Assembly: GCA_017406955.1 (NCBI GenBank)
Contig: JAFQXM010000005.1
Location: 1-64,000, forward strand
Origin: Bacilli bacterium
GTDB taxonomy: Bacteria; Bacillota_I; Bacilli_A; RF39; UBA660
Direction: 5' to 3'
DNA: 64,000 nt
Shown here: positions 36,623 through 43,920 of the stretch, piece after piece
Layout: each line of letters opens with the position of its first letter
Position numbering within the stretch: position 1 is the stretch's first letter
Notes under the pieces: model-generated
The model's input: only the letters and a program-made list of their open reading frames with translations
Told to the model about the DNA's origin: nothing
Database searches by the model: none
Made by a program: the position numbers and the translations under genes

Positions 36623-37540
36623 ATGAAAAAGTGTGTAATCATTATGAATCCTGAAAGTGGAAAAGTTAAAAAATTAGATAGTAAAAATAAATTTTATGAC
36701 ATTTTAAGAAAGCATGATTATGAAACAGAAATTAAGTATACTAAGAAAGTTAAAGATGCTACTAGGATAATTAAGAAACTTGATGATGATATAGATTTAG
36801 TTATTAGTGCTGGTGGAGATGGAACTTTAAATGAAGTAGTGACTGGTAATATGCAAAGAAAAAAGAAATTATTAGTAGCTAATCTTCCGATGGGTACTAC
36901 TAATGATGTTGCGAATATGTATGGATATACTAAAAACTATGAGAAGAATTTAGAAATTTTATTATCAGGTGTTAAGAAAAATATTGATGTTTGTTACATA
37001 AATAATAAAGTATTTGTTTATGTTGCTTGTTTGGGTGATTATATAGATATGGCTTATAATACTCCAAGAAGATGGAAAAAGAAATTAGGAAAACTTGCCT
37101 ATGCACTATATGCTTTAAAAAGAATAGGTAAAAAAATAAATAAATATGATATTAAATATAAAGTCGATGGTAAAGAATATGAAGGAAATTATTCATTTAT
37201 ATTTATAACTAATGCTACTAGAGTAGCAGGAGTTGATGATATTTATTATGATGTTAAACTAGATGATAATATGTTTGAAATAGCCTTAGCTTCTCCTAAG
37301 AATAAAGCAGAAATATTGAAAATGGCTGTACAAGTATTAGGAAAAGATATTAAAGATATACCAGGAATAACTTATTATCAAACAAATAATTTAGAGATTG
37401 AATTTTTAAATAAACCTAAAACATCTTGGTGTATAGATGGTGAAGAATATAAAATAAGAGGTAAAAAATTTAAATTTAAAGTAGATAAGAGTATGCAAAT
37501 GCTTATGCCAAAAGAAAATGTAGAGAAGTTATTTAAATAA
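36623..37540 (+). CDS. Diacylglycerol/lipid kinase (DagK/YegS family)
   Basis: Phosphorylates diacylglycerol or a related lipid, recycling lipid left by glycopolymer synthesis. 305 residues: CVIIMNPESGK, the ATP-site motif VISAGGDGTLNEVV, NLPMGTTNDVANMYGY and the late TSWCIDGE are all conserved. A TATAAT at 36594-36599 and GAGGAGTTG precede the ATG. It stands alone upstream of the sporulation sigma genes. Confidence 0.93.
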   Translation: MKKCVIIMNPESGKVKKLDSKNKFYDILRKHDYETEIKYTKKVKDATRIIKKLDDDIDLVISAGGDGTLNEVVTGNMQRKKKLLVANLPMGTTNDVANMYGYTKNYEKNLEILLSGVKKNIDVCYINNKVFVYVACLGDYIDMAYNTPRRWKKKLGKLAYALYALKRIGKKINKYDIKYKVDGKEYEGNYSFIFITNATRVAGVDDIYYDVKLDDNMFEIALASPKNKAEILKMAVQVLGKDIKDIPGITYYQTNNLEIEFLNKPKTSWCIDGEEYKIRGKKFKFKVDKSMQMLMPKENVEKLFK

Positions 37541-37550
37541 TAACTTTTTT

Positions 37551-37583
37551 TGTCGAATGATTTATTTGATATCTTTTGTCGAA
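37551..37583 (+). promoter_or_regulatory. Pair of Spo0A boxes (0A boxes)
   Basis: TGTCGAA at 37551-37557 and again at 37577-37583, both exact matches to the Spo0A core, on the same strand with starts 26 bp apart. They lie 51-83 nt before the STAS gene. In Bacillus the spoIIA operon is controlled by Spo0A from such boxes. A possible -10 (TATAGT) lies about 30 bp downstream of the second box. Confidence 0.75.
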
Positions 37584-37633
37584 TAGGTATAAATTTTAAA
37601 AAATATATTCTATAGTCTAATAGAGGTGATATC

Positions 37634-37972
37634 ATGCTGGAATATACAACTGAAATAAATAAAGGAATAATGTTTATTAGATTAGAAGGTGAACTAAATA
37701 ATAATACATTTATTAACTTATATAATGAATTGGAATATTTACTTTATAGACAAGGTATACATTATTATGTATTTAATTTTAAATATTTAAAAATATTAGA
37801 TCAAAATATATTTATAAAAATACAAAATATATTGACAGAAATATTTTTAAGTTGTGGACAAGTTGTTATGTGTGGACTTAAAAATATTTGGAAGAAGAGA
37901 TTAGGTAGTTATTATAATAAATTATTTTATGTAAATAATGAAGTAGATGCATTTAAATACTTGAAAATATAG
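37634..37972 (+). CDS. spoIIAA: SpoIIAA-like STAS-domain protein lacking the phosphorylatable serine
   Basis: 112 residues, colinear with Bacillus SpoIIAA (117): RLEGELNNNT aligns with RLTGELDHHT, and the C-terminal half also aligns (GQVVMCGLKNIWKKRL). SpoIIAA normally frees sigma-F from the anti-sigma kinase SpoIIAB and is inactivated by phosphorylation of Ser58 in FMDSSGLGV. Here that site reads ILDQNIFIK (Asp56-Gln57-Asn58), so neither serine remains. The next gene, 8 nt downstream, is a sigma factor; no spoIIAB lies between them. The protein may act without phosphorylation control or may be degenerate. GAGGTGAT precedes the ATG, with two 0A boxes upstream. Confidence 0.72.
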   Translation: MLEYTTEINKGIMFIRLEGELNNNTFINLYNELEYLLYRQGIHYYVFNFKYLKILDQNIFIKIQNILTEIFLSCGQVVMCGLKNIWKKRLGSYYNKLFYVNNEVDAFKYLKI

Positions 37973-37980
37973 GTGATAAA

Positions 37981-38616
37981 ATGGATGATATATTAGAATA
38001 TGAAAGTTTAGTTTATGGTATTATAAATAAATATAAAAATTTTGATAGAGATGATTTATATCAAGTAGGAATGATAGGATTAATGGATGCGAAAAAGAAT
38101 TATAAAAAAGAAATTAATACTAAGTTTTCTACTTATGCATATTTTTATATAATGGGAAAAGTAAAAGAGTATATTAGAAAATCTAATCCATATAAGATAA
38201 GTAAAGATATAATAAAACTAAATAAAAGTATCGAAAAAGCTACTGATATAATGTCTCAAAGATTAGGTAGAAATCCTACAGACTTAGAGTTATCATTATT
38301 TTTAGAAATAGATGAACAAAAAATAATTGATACAAGATTAGCTTTACAAAATATAAAAAGTTTAGATTATTACTATGATGATGAAAATACAGATTTATAT
38401 AATTCTATTAAGATAGAAGATAAAAATACTAATAGTGATATACTAGATTTAAAAGAAGCTATTAATAAATTAAATGATGAAGATAAGAATTTAATAATAG
38501 ATAGATATTTTAATGATTTAACTCAAACAGAAATATCAAAAGAATTAGGTATGAGTCAAGTACAAGTATCTAGAAAAGAAACAAAAATATTACAAAAGTT
38601 AAAAGCAACTCTTTAG
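37981..38616 (+). CDS. sigF: Sporulation sigma factor, SigF/SigG type
   Basis: 211 residues with regions 2, 3 and 4. Region 2 (about 22-65) reads DDLYQVGMIGLMDA.., KFSTYAYFYIMGKVKEYIR. Region 3 contains SQRLGRNPTDLEL. Region 4 is LNDEDKNLIIDRYFNDLTQT then EISKELGMSQVQVSRKE, very close to the SigF/SigG sequence. It is about 40 residues shorter than Bacillus SigF, mainly at the N-terminus. Position after the SpoIIAA-like gene and upstream of spoVA genes fits spoIIAC (sigF). SigG cannot be excluded from sequence alone. GGTGATAAA precedes the ATG. Confidence 0.8.
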   Translation: MDDILEYESLVYGIINKYKNFDRDDLYQVGMIGLMDAKKNYKKEINTKFSTYAYFYIMGKVKEYIRKSNPYKISKDIIKLNKSIEKATDIMSQRLGRNPTDLELSLFLEIDEQKIIDTRLALQNIKSLDYYYDDENTDLYNSIKIEDKNTNSDILDLKEAINKLNDEDKNLIIDRYFNDLTQTEISKELGMSQVQVSRKETKILQKLKATL

Positions 38617-38627
38617 AGTTGTTTTAT
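38602..38627 (+). terminator. Intrinsic terminator of the sigma operon (repeat copy 1)
   Basis: AAAGCAACTC/GAGTTGTTTT with a TTTA loop overlapping the sigF stop. The 20-mer CAACTCTTTAGAGTTGTTTT (38606-38625) occurs again at 40515-40534. Confidence 0.75.
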
Positions 38628-38647
38628 AGTATAAAATATGGTATAAT
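38619..38647 (+). promoter_or_regulatory. Sigma-A promoter of the IspD/TarI-like operon
   Basis: TTGTTT (38619-38624), 17 bp, TATAAT (38642-38647). The -35 lies within the terminator stem of the preceding operon. Confidence 0.7.
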
Positions 38648-38671
38648 ACCGATATTTACAGGGAGGTAAAC

Positions 38672-39448
38672 ATGAAAAATATAGCAGTAATAGTCGCAAG
38701 TGGAGTAGGATCTAGAATGGGTTTGGATATTCCAAAGCAATTTGTAAAGATTCCTATAGAACATGAAGGAAAAACAATAGATAATAAAGAAGTATTAACA
38801 TATACATTAGAAGCTTTTGAAAATCATCCATTAATAGATGGAATAGTAGTAGTGACATTAGAAGATTATAAAGAACATGTTGTAAAAGAATCTATTGATT
38901 ACAACATTAGTAAACTAATGAAAGTTGTAAGCGGTGGAAATACTGTTCAAGAATCATTAAGAAATGGTGTATTTAGTTTAGAAGATATTGCTCATGATGA
39001 TGATAATATTATTATTCATGATGGAGTAAGACCTATGGTTGATATAGATGTTTTAACAGATGTAATAAAAGTATGTTCTGAAAAAGGTAATGCAGTAACA
39101 TCACTACCTTATAATGAGCAAATATTTGTAATAGATGATAATAATACCAACACTACTAAAAAGTATATAAATAGAGACAAATTAAGAAGAGTTTCAACTC
39201 CACAAGCTTATAATTATAAAATAATAAATAATGCATATCATGAGGCATTTAATAAAGAAATAGGAATATATCCACCTTCATATACAAATACTATGATGGT
39301 AGATTTAGGATATTCTCTAAACTTTGCTTTAGGATCAGAAAAGAATATTAAATTAACTACTAAAGATGACATAATAACATTTAAATCTTTTAAGATTCAA
39401 GAATATGAAAAGAATAAAGCAAAAGAAAAGGTAAAGGTGAAAGAATAA
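38672..39448 (+). CDS. IspD/TarI-family cytidylyltransferase
   Basis: Transfers CMP from CTP to a sugar- or polyol-phosphate. 258 residues: VIVASGVGSRMGLDIPKQF, VVVTLEDYKEH, VSGGNTVQESLRNG and IIHDGVRPMVD, then the TPQAYNYKII loop; all are IspD/TarI motifs. It is longer than typical IspD and paired with a nucleotide-sugar epimerase (start overlaps its stop), which fits capsule-type CDP-polyol or CDP-sugar synthesis better than isoprenoid synthesis. The LicD protein at 30817 could use the product (inference). GGGAGG precedes the ATG. Confidence 0.82.
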   Translation: MKNIAVIVASGVGSRMGLDIPKQFVKIPIEHEGKTIDNKEVLTYTLEAFENHPLIDGIVVVTLEDYKEHVVKESIDYNISKLMKVVSGGNTVQESLRNGVFSLEDIAHDDDNIIIHDGVRPMVDIDVLTDVIKVCSEKGNAVTSLPYNEQIFVIDDNNTNTTKKYINRDKLRRVSTPQAYNYKIINNAYHEAFNKEIGIYPPSYTNTMMVDLGYSLNFALGSEKNIKLTTKDDIITFKSFKIQEYEKNKAKEKVKVKE

Positions 39449-40506
39449 TGGATTTACTTAATATAGAAGAATATAAAAATAGTATCATAGATTATTCTAA
39501 TTGTGATATTGATTGGAATATGTTAAAAAATAAAAATTTCTTAATATCAGGAGCTACTGGTATGATAGGAAAATGTTTGATTGATATTATAATGTATAAA
39601 AACGAAAAGGATAATTTAAATTGTAATATAATTGCTTTAGGTAGAAACAAAGAAAAAGCTAAAGATAGACTAGGTAATTATTTTGATAATAAGAATTTTA
39701 AGTTTATAGAATCTGATATAAATAAAGAAATAAATATTGAAGAAGATAATATAGATTATATATTACATGCAGCATCTTCTACACATCCTCTTCAATATTC
39801 AAATGATCCAATAGGAACAATTACTGCTAATGTTTTAGGTACATATAATTTACTTAACTTAGCATCTAAAAAAAATAATAAAAGATTTTTATTTGCATCT
39901 TCTGTAGAAGTATATGGCGAAAATAAAGGTGATACAGATAAATTTGATGAAAATTACTTAGGATATATTGATTGTAATACTTTAAGAGCTGGTTATCCTG
40001 AAAGTAAAAGAACAGGAGAAGCTTTATGTCAAGCTTTTATAAAACAAAAAGATATGGATATAGTAATTGCTAGATTATCTAGAGTTTTTGGACCTACTAT
40101 GTTAATGAGTGATTCAAAGGCTTCTTCTCAGTTTATTAAAAATGGTATTAATGAAGAAGATATTGTATTAAAAAGTGAAGGATTACAAAACTATTCTTAT
40201 AGTTATGTATTTGATGCTGTTATTGGAATGATGTTATGTTTAACTAAAGGTAAAATAGGAGAAGCTTATAATATAGGTTATGAAAAGTTTGATGTTACAT
40301 TAAGAGAATTTGCAAAAGCATGTGCTGATACTGCAAATAAAGAAGTAATATTTGATTTACCTGATGAAAATGAAAAAGCAGGATATTCAACTGCTACTAA
40401 AGCTTTATTAGATAGTAGTAAAATAGGTAAACTAGGATATAGAGTAAAAGATGACTTTACTAATCGAGTTAAAGAGACAATAAAAATCTTAAAGAAAATG
40501 AAATAA
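39448..40506 (+). CDS. NAD-dependent epimerase/dehydratase (extended SDR)
   Basis: 352 residues. Rossmann motif ISGATGMIGKCLID near residue 34, LHAASSTHP, FASSVEVYGE, the YPESKRTGE catalytic Tyr/Lys motif, IARLSRVFGP and YSYVFDAVIGM. The sequence resembles UDP-glucuronate decarboxylase and CDP-sugar enzymes but the substrate cannot be assigned. Overlaps the cytidylyltransferase by one base, implying a shared pathway. Followed by a terminator identical to the one before the pair. Confidence 0.85.
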   Translation: MDLLNIEEYKNSIIDYSNCDIDWNMLKNKNFLISGATGMIGKCLIDIIMYKNEKDNLNCNIIALGRNKEKAKDRLGNYFDNKNFKFIESDINKEINIEEDNIDYILHAASSTHPLQYSNDPIGTITANVLGTYNLLNLASKKNNKRFLFASSVEVYGENKGDTDKFDENYLGYIDCNTLRAGYPESKRTGEALCQAFIKQKDMDIVIARLSRVFGPTMLMSDSKASSQFIKNGINEEDIVLKSEGLQNYSYSYVFDAVIGMMLCLTKGKIGEAYNIGYEKFDVTLREFAKACADTANKEVIFDLPDENEKAGYSTATKALLDSSKIGKLGYRVKDDFTNRVKETIKILKKMK

Positions 40507-40511
40507 TAAAC

Positions 40512-40539
40512 AAACAACTCTTTAGAGTTGTTTTCTTTG
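40512..40539 (+). terminator. Intrinsic terminator (repeat copy 2)
   Basis: AAACAACTC/GAGTTGTTT with a TTTA loop and TTTTCTTT. Shares an exact 20-mer with the terminator at 38606-38625, so the cytidylyltransferase-epimerase pair is flanked by direct repeats. Confidence 0.75.
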
Positions 40540-40581
40540 TATTAAATGAAATATATTGTAAATACTAATACTGGTGATTAT

Positions 40582-41022
40582 ATGAAAAATTATAAATATG
40601 AAACTATTGCTGATAAATATGGTCCAGATGAACATAGAGGTATGAATGCTATAATTTCTTTTTTAGTAGGAGGATTAATTGGATTATTAGGAGAAGGAAT
40701 TATAGAATTAATTTGTCATTTTACTAATATATCTAGGACTGATGCATCTACTTTTATGATAATTATTTTAATATTTATTGCTTCTTTATGTACTGCATTA
40801 GGTTTTTTTGATAAATTAGTTACTAAATTTAAATGTGGTATTTTAATACCTATTACAGGGTTTGCTCATTCTATGACTAGTTCTGCTTTAGAATATAAAA
40901 ATGAAGGATTTATATATGGAATAGGAGCTAATATATTTAAATTAGCTGGTTCTGTTATTTTATATGGAGTAGTATCTGCTTGGTTTTTTGCACTTATTAG
41001 ATTTTTATTAGGAGGAATATAA
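40582..41022 (+). CDS. spoVAC: Stage V sporulation protein SpoVAC
   Basis: Membrane component of the spore dipicolinate channel. 146 residues with about four helices. YGPDEHRGMNAIISFLVGGLIGLLGE matches the SpoVAC N-terminal pattern, and CGILIPITGFAHSMTSSALEY is the conserved central segment. ATG 40582 follows GGTGAT; an ATG at 40546 has no site. A possible forespore-type promoter (GTATTA ... AATACTA) lies just upstream but is weak. It is followed with a one-base overlap by spoVAD. Confidence 0.93.
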   Translation: MKNYKYETIADKYGPDEHRGMNAIISFLVGGLIGLLGEGIIELICHFTNISRTDASTFMIIILIFIASLCTALGFFDKLVTKFKCGILIPITGFAHSMTSSALEYKNEGFIYGIGANIFKLAGSVILYGVVSAWFFALIRFLLGGI

Positions 41023-42011
41023 TGACATTTAAATATAAGAATGTATATATAAAAGATACAGCTACTGTAGTAGGTCCTTATGAAAAGCAAGGCCCATTAA
41101 AGAAGTATTATGATAAGACATATGATGATTTATATTTTGGAGAAAAATCTTGGGAAAAAGCAGAAGTAAAATTAGTTAAAGAAAGTTTAAATATATTACA
41201 TAAAAAAACATCATTAAAAAAGGGTGAAGTAGATTTAATTGTAGGAGGCGACTTATTAAATCAAATTTCAGCAACTACCTATGGGGTAAAAGATTATTCT
41301 AATGCATTTTTAGGAACTTATAGTGCCTGTGCTACTAGTGTAGAAAGTATGATTATTGCGTCTTCTTTAATAGATTCTAAAAAAATAAATAATGCCATAG
41401 TAGAGGTGTCTTCTCATAATATGTCTGCAGAAAAGCAATATAGGAATCCTACAGAGTATGGAGCTCCTAAACCAAAGACTGCGACTTTTACTTGCACAGG
41501 TAGTGGATCTATATTACTTACTAATAAAAAAACAGATATTAAAGTAGAAAGTTCTACTATTGGTAAAATAATAGATTATAGTGAAAATGATCCTAATAAT
41601 ATGGGTAGAGTTATGGCACCTGCTGCTATAGATACAATAAAAAAACATCTAGATGATTTAAATAGAGATCCTGATTATTATGATTTAATTCTAACTGGAG
41701 ATTTAGGAGTATATGGAAAAGAAATATTAAAAGATTATATGAAGAGTGAATATAATATAGATTTAAATAATTATAATGATTGTGGAGTAATGATATATGA
41801 TTTATCTAAGCAAGAAGAATGTTTGGCTGGAGGAAGTGGTCCAGTATGTAGTGCTTTAGTAGGTTTTGGTTATTTATATAATGAATTAAAGAAGAAAAAG
41901 TTTAAAAGAGTATTATTAGTCGCAACAGGTGCACTATTTTCACCAACTATGATATATCAAAAAGAAAATATTTTTTCTATAGCGAATGCTATAAGTTTGG
42001 AGGTAGTATAA
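41022..42011 (+). CDS. spoVAD: Stage V sporulation protein SpoVAD
   Basis: Thiolase-fold protein that binds dipicolinate for uptake into the spore. 329 residues: VVGPYEKQGPLKKYYD, DLIVGGDLLNQISATTYG, TYSACATSVESMIIASSLI and YGAPKPKTATFTCTGSGS are SpoVAD signatures; GPVCSALVGFGYL follows. Normal length. Overlaps both neighbours by a base, so the three genes form one translation-coupled operon. Confidence 0.95.
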   Translation: MTFKYKNVYIKDTATVVGPYEKQGPLKKYYDKTYDDLYFGEKSWEKAEVKLVKESLNILHKKTSLKKGEVDLIVGGDLLNQISATTYGVKDYSNAFLGTYSACATSVESMIIASSLIDSKKINNAIVEVSSHNMSAEKQYRNPTEYGAPKPKTATFTCTGSGSILLTNKKTDIKVESSTIGKIIDYSENDPNNMGRVMAPAAIDTIKKHLDDLNRDPDYYDLILTGDLGVYGKEILKDYMKSEYNIDLNNYNDCGVMIYDLSKQEECLAGGSGPVCSALVGFGYLYNELKKKKFKRVLLVATGALFSPTMIYQKENIFSIANAISLEVV

Positions 42012-42361
42012 TGTTACTATTTAATTCTTTTATATTTTGTGGATTTATATGTATGATATCGCAAATAGTTTTAGATAATACAAAACTAACACCAGGACAT
42101 ATTACTAGTATATTAGTAGTAATAGGAGCATTTCTAGATAGTTTTTCTATATATGATAAGATAATAAAAATAGTAGGTGGAGGAGCAATGGTTCCAATTA
42201 CTAGTTTTGGTCATTCTCTAGCTCATGGAGCATTACTTAAAACTAATCAATATGGGCTAGTTGGTATACTTATGGGTATGTTTGATTTAACTGCTTCAGG
42301 TATAACAGCTGCTATAATATTTTCATTTATATTTACTTTAATATTTAAACCAAAAAATTAA
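42011..42361 (+). CDS. spoVAE: Stage V sporulation protein SpoVAE (SpoVAEb)
   Basis: 116 residues and three to four helices. ICMISQIVLDNTKLTPGHI, GGGAMVPITSFGHSLAHGAL and GLVGILMGMFDLTASGITAA correspond closely to Bacillus SpoVAEb. Completes the SpoVAC-AD-AEb core of the dipicolinate channel. SpoVAA, SpoVAB and SpoVAF are not encoded here. Ribosome site GGAGGTAG precedes the ATG. Confidence 0.94.
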   Translation: MLLFNSFIFCGFICMISQIVLDNTKLTPGHITSILVVIGAFLDSFSIYDKIIKIVGGGAMVPITSFGHSLAHGALLKTNQYGLVGILMGMFDLTASGITAAIIFSFIFTLIFKPKN

Positions 42362-42407
42362 AAAAGACTTAAATGAAGTGAACCCCAAATAGTTCACACT
42401 AATAAAA

Positions 42408-42437
42408 AGGACGTTAGATAATTCTAACGTTTTTTTT
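42408..42437. terminator. Terminator hairpin inside the IS remnant
   Basis: ACGTTAGA/TCTAACGT with a TAAT loop and seven or more T on the plus strand. It could also end the spoVA operon. Confidence 0.7.
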
Positions 42438-42507
42438 GACTTTAATCTGTCAGTATTGTAAAATAATATACAGTCTTCTACAAGAAGTCTATATTCTTGT
42501 AAAGATG

Positions 42508-42735
42508 TTATATTATTGTTATACAACGTTTTTTTTTAAGAATTGAATGAAAAGATTCCATTGGTGCGTCATCAAGTGGTGTGCCTTTTCTAGACATTGA
42601 TCTTTGAATACCATTTGATTCACAAATAGCTTTGTATTCAAAAGATGTATATTGAAATCCTTGATCACTGTGAATGATTAGGTTTCGTACATCTTTTCTT
42701 TTTGATATTGCTTCAAGAAGTGTATCTATAACCAA
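42508..42735 (-). pseudogene. IS3-family transposase OrfB fragment
   Basis: The largest open piece of the remnant: IHSDQGFQYTS with the second catalytic Asp, CESNGIQRSMSRKGTPLDDA, and MESFHSILKKK with the catalytic Glu. The first Asp of the DDE triad would lie upstream of 42830 and is lost. Broken by a frameshift at its 3' end. Not functional. Confidence 0.8.
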
Positions 42736-42817
42736 TTGATTGTTATTAAACTTAGATATCTTATACGAAACAACCTTTCTATCATATAAATCAAGTATAG
42801 TTGATAGATATAGTCTC

Positions 42818-43123
42818 TTATTGTTCCATATTAGATAATTCTATTATTAAGTCCATATCATCATCTTTAGCCATTATGTTTTTATGAGTAGTATTACATT
42901 TATTACATTTATATATAATTTTATAAGTATCTTTATATTTTTCTATGCCAATAGGCTTTAATAATCCCTTACAAGTATTAGATCTATCTCCAGGATTAAT
43001 ATCTACATGTTTAGAATATAAACAGTATGAACAATGATCTCTTGATGTATATCCTAAAGGTAAAACTTTCTTATTACAGTTTTCACAAATAAACTCTTCA
43101 TCTCTCATAGTAAAGTTTTTCAT
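42818..43123 (-). CDS. RNHCP domain protein
   Basis: 101 residues. FICENCNKKVLPLGYTSRDH, CSYCLYSKHVDINPGDRS, CKGLLKPIGI and YKCNKCNTTHKN with three CxxC pairs define the RNHCP family, a small putative zinc protein of unknown function. AGGTGAT precedes the ATG. The final residues (SNMEQ, then TAA) lie on the junction with the IS remnant, so the original C-terminus may have been altered. Confidence 0.85.
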   Translation of the reverse strand: MKNFTMRDEEFICENCNKKVLPLGYTSRDHCSYCLYSKHVDINPGDRSNTCKGLLKPIGIEKYKDTYKIIYKCNKCNTTHKNIMAKDDDMDLIIELSNMEQ

Positions 43124-43197
43124 ATAATCACCTAACTCAATTATAGCATATCCCTAAACTTTATGATATAATTAATAAAGAGTATGGAAGTGATACG

Positions 43198-43920
43198 ATG
43201 AATGTTAGTTTTAAGATAAATGAATTTGAAGGTCCATTAGACTTACTTTTGCATTTAATAAAAGAATCTAAGATGGACATCATGAATATAGAAATAGAAG
43301 AAATAACTAAACAATATATCGACTATTTAAATGAACAAGAAAAAATGAATCTAGAAATAGCTAGTGAATATTTAGTATTAGCAAGTGAGCTTCTAGAAAT
43401 AAAATCTAAATTATTACTTCCAAACGAAAAACTAGATGAAGATGAAGAAGAGATTGATCCTAGAGAAGAATTAGTTAATAGATTATTAGAATATCAAGCT
43501 TATAAAGAAATAACTAAGGTATTACAAGAAAAAGAATATTTAAGAAAAGATATATATACTAAAACTCCAGAAAATATAAATAAATATGCTAGTGATGATA
43601 CTAAGATAATATCAGATGTATCTTTAGATGATTTAGTAGAAGCTTTTAAAAAATATTTAGAAAGAAAAGAAGCATCTAAACCATTAAAAACAAAAGTTAC
43701 TAATAAAGAAATATCTGTATCATCTAGAAGAAAAGAGATTAAAAAAATATTAAAAGAAAAGAAAAAAATATCATTTTTTAAATTATTTCCTGTTGTATCT
43801 AAAGATTATATAGTTGCGACTTTCTTGGCAATACTTGAAATGGCTAAAAATAAGGAATTGGTAATTAGTCAAGATAAGGAATTTGATGATATTATATGTG
43901 AGGTGGCCCATGGAAAATAA
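43198..43920 (+). CDS. scpA: Segregation and condensation protein ScpA
   Basis: Kleisin subunit of the Smc-ScpAB condensin, needed for chromosome organisation. 240 residues: FEGPLDLLLHLIKESKMDIM at the N-terminus, then YLVLASELLEIKSKLLLP, are the ScpA hallmarks; the C-terminal winged helix ends FLAILEMAKNKELVISQ. GGAAGTGAT precedes the ATG. Overlaps scpB by 11 nt. Confidence 0.96.
   Translation: MNVSFKINEFEGPLDLLLHLIKESKMDIMNIEIEEITKQYIDYLNEQEKMNLEIASEYLVLASELLEIKSKLLLPNEKLDEDEEEIDPREELVNRLLEYQAYKEITKVLQEKEYLRKDIYTKTPENINKYASDDTKIISDVSLDDLVEAFKKYLERKEASKPLKTKVTNKEISVSSRRKEIKKILKEKKKISFFKLFPVVSKDYIVATFLAILEMAKNKELVISQDKEFDDIICEVAHGK

Larger units (their letters stand above)
42374..42830 (-). 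mobile_element. Decayed IS3-family (IS150-type) transposase remnant
   Basis: On the minus strand a frame without a start reads LYLSTILDLYDRKVVSYKIS, LIIHSDQGFQYTSFEYK and APMESFHSIL, the second half of an OrfB DDE integrase core. It then changes frame near 42530 and continues as NNITSLQEYRLLVEDCILFY and NTDRLKSK. The distal end TGAAGTGAACCCCAAATAG (plus strand, 42374-42392) looks like the terminal inverted repeat shared with the window's left edge. OrfA and the first part of OrfB are missing. The 5' boundary falls on the last codons of the RNHCP gene. Confidence 0.8.
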
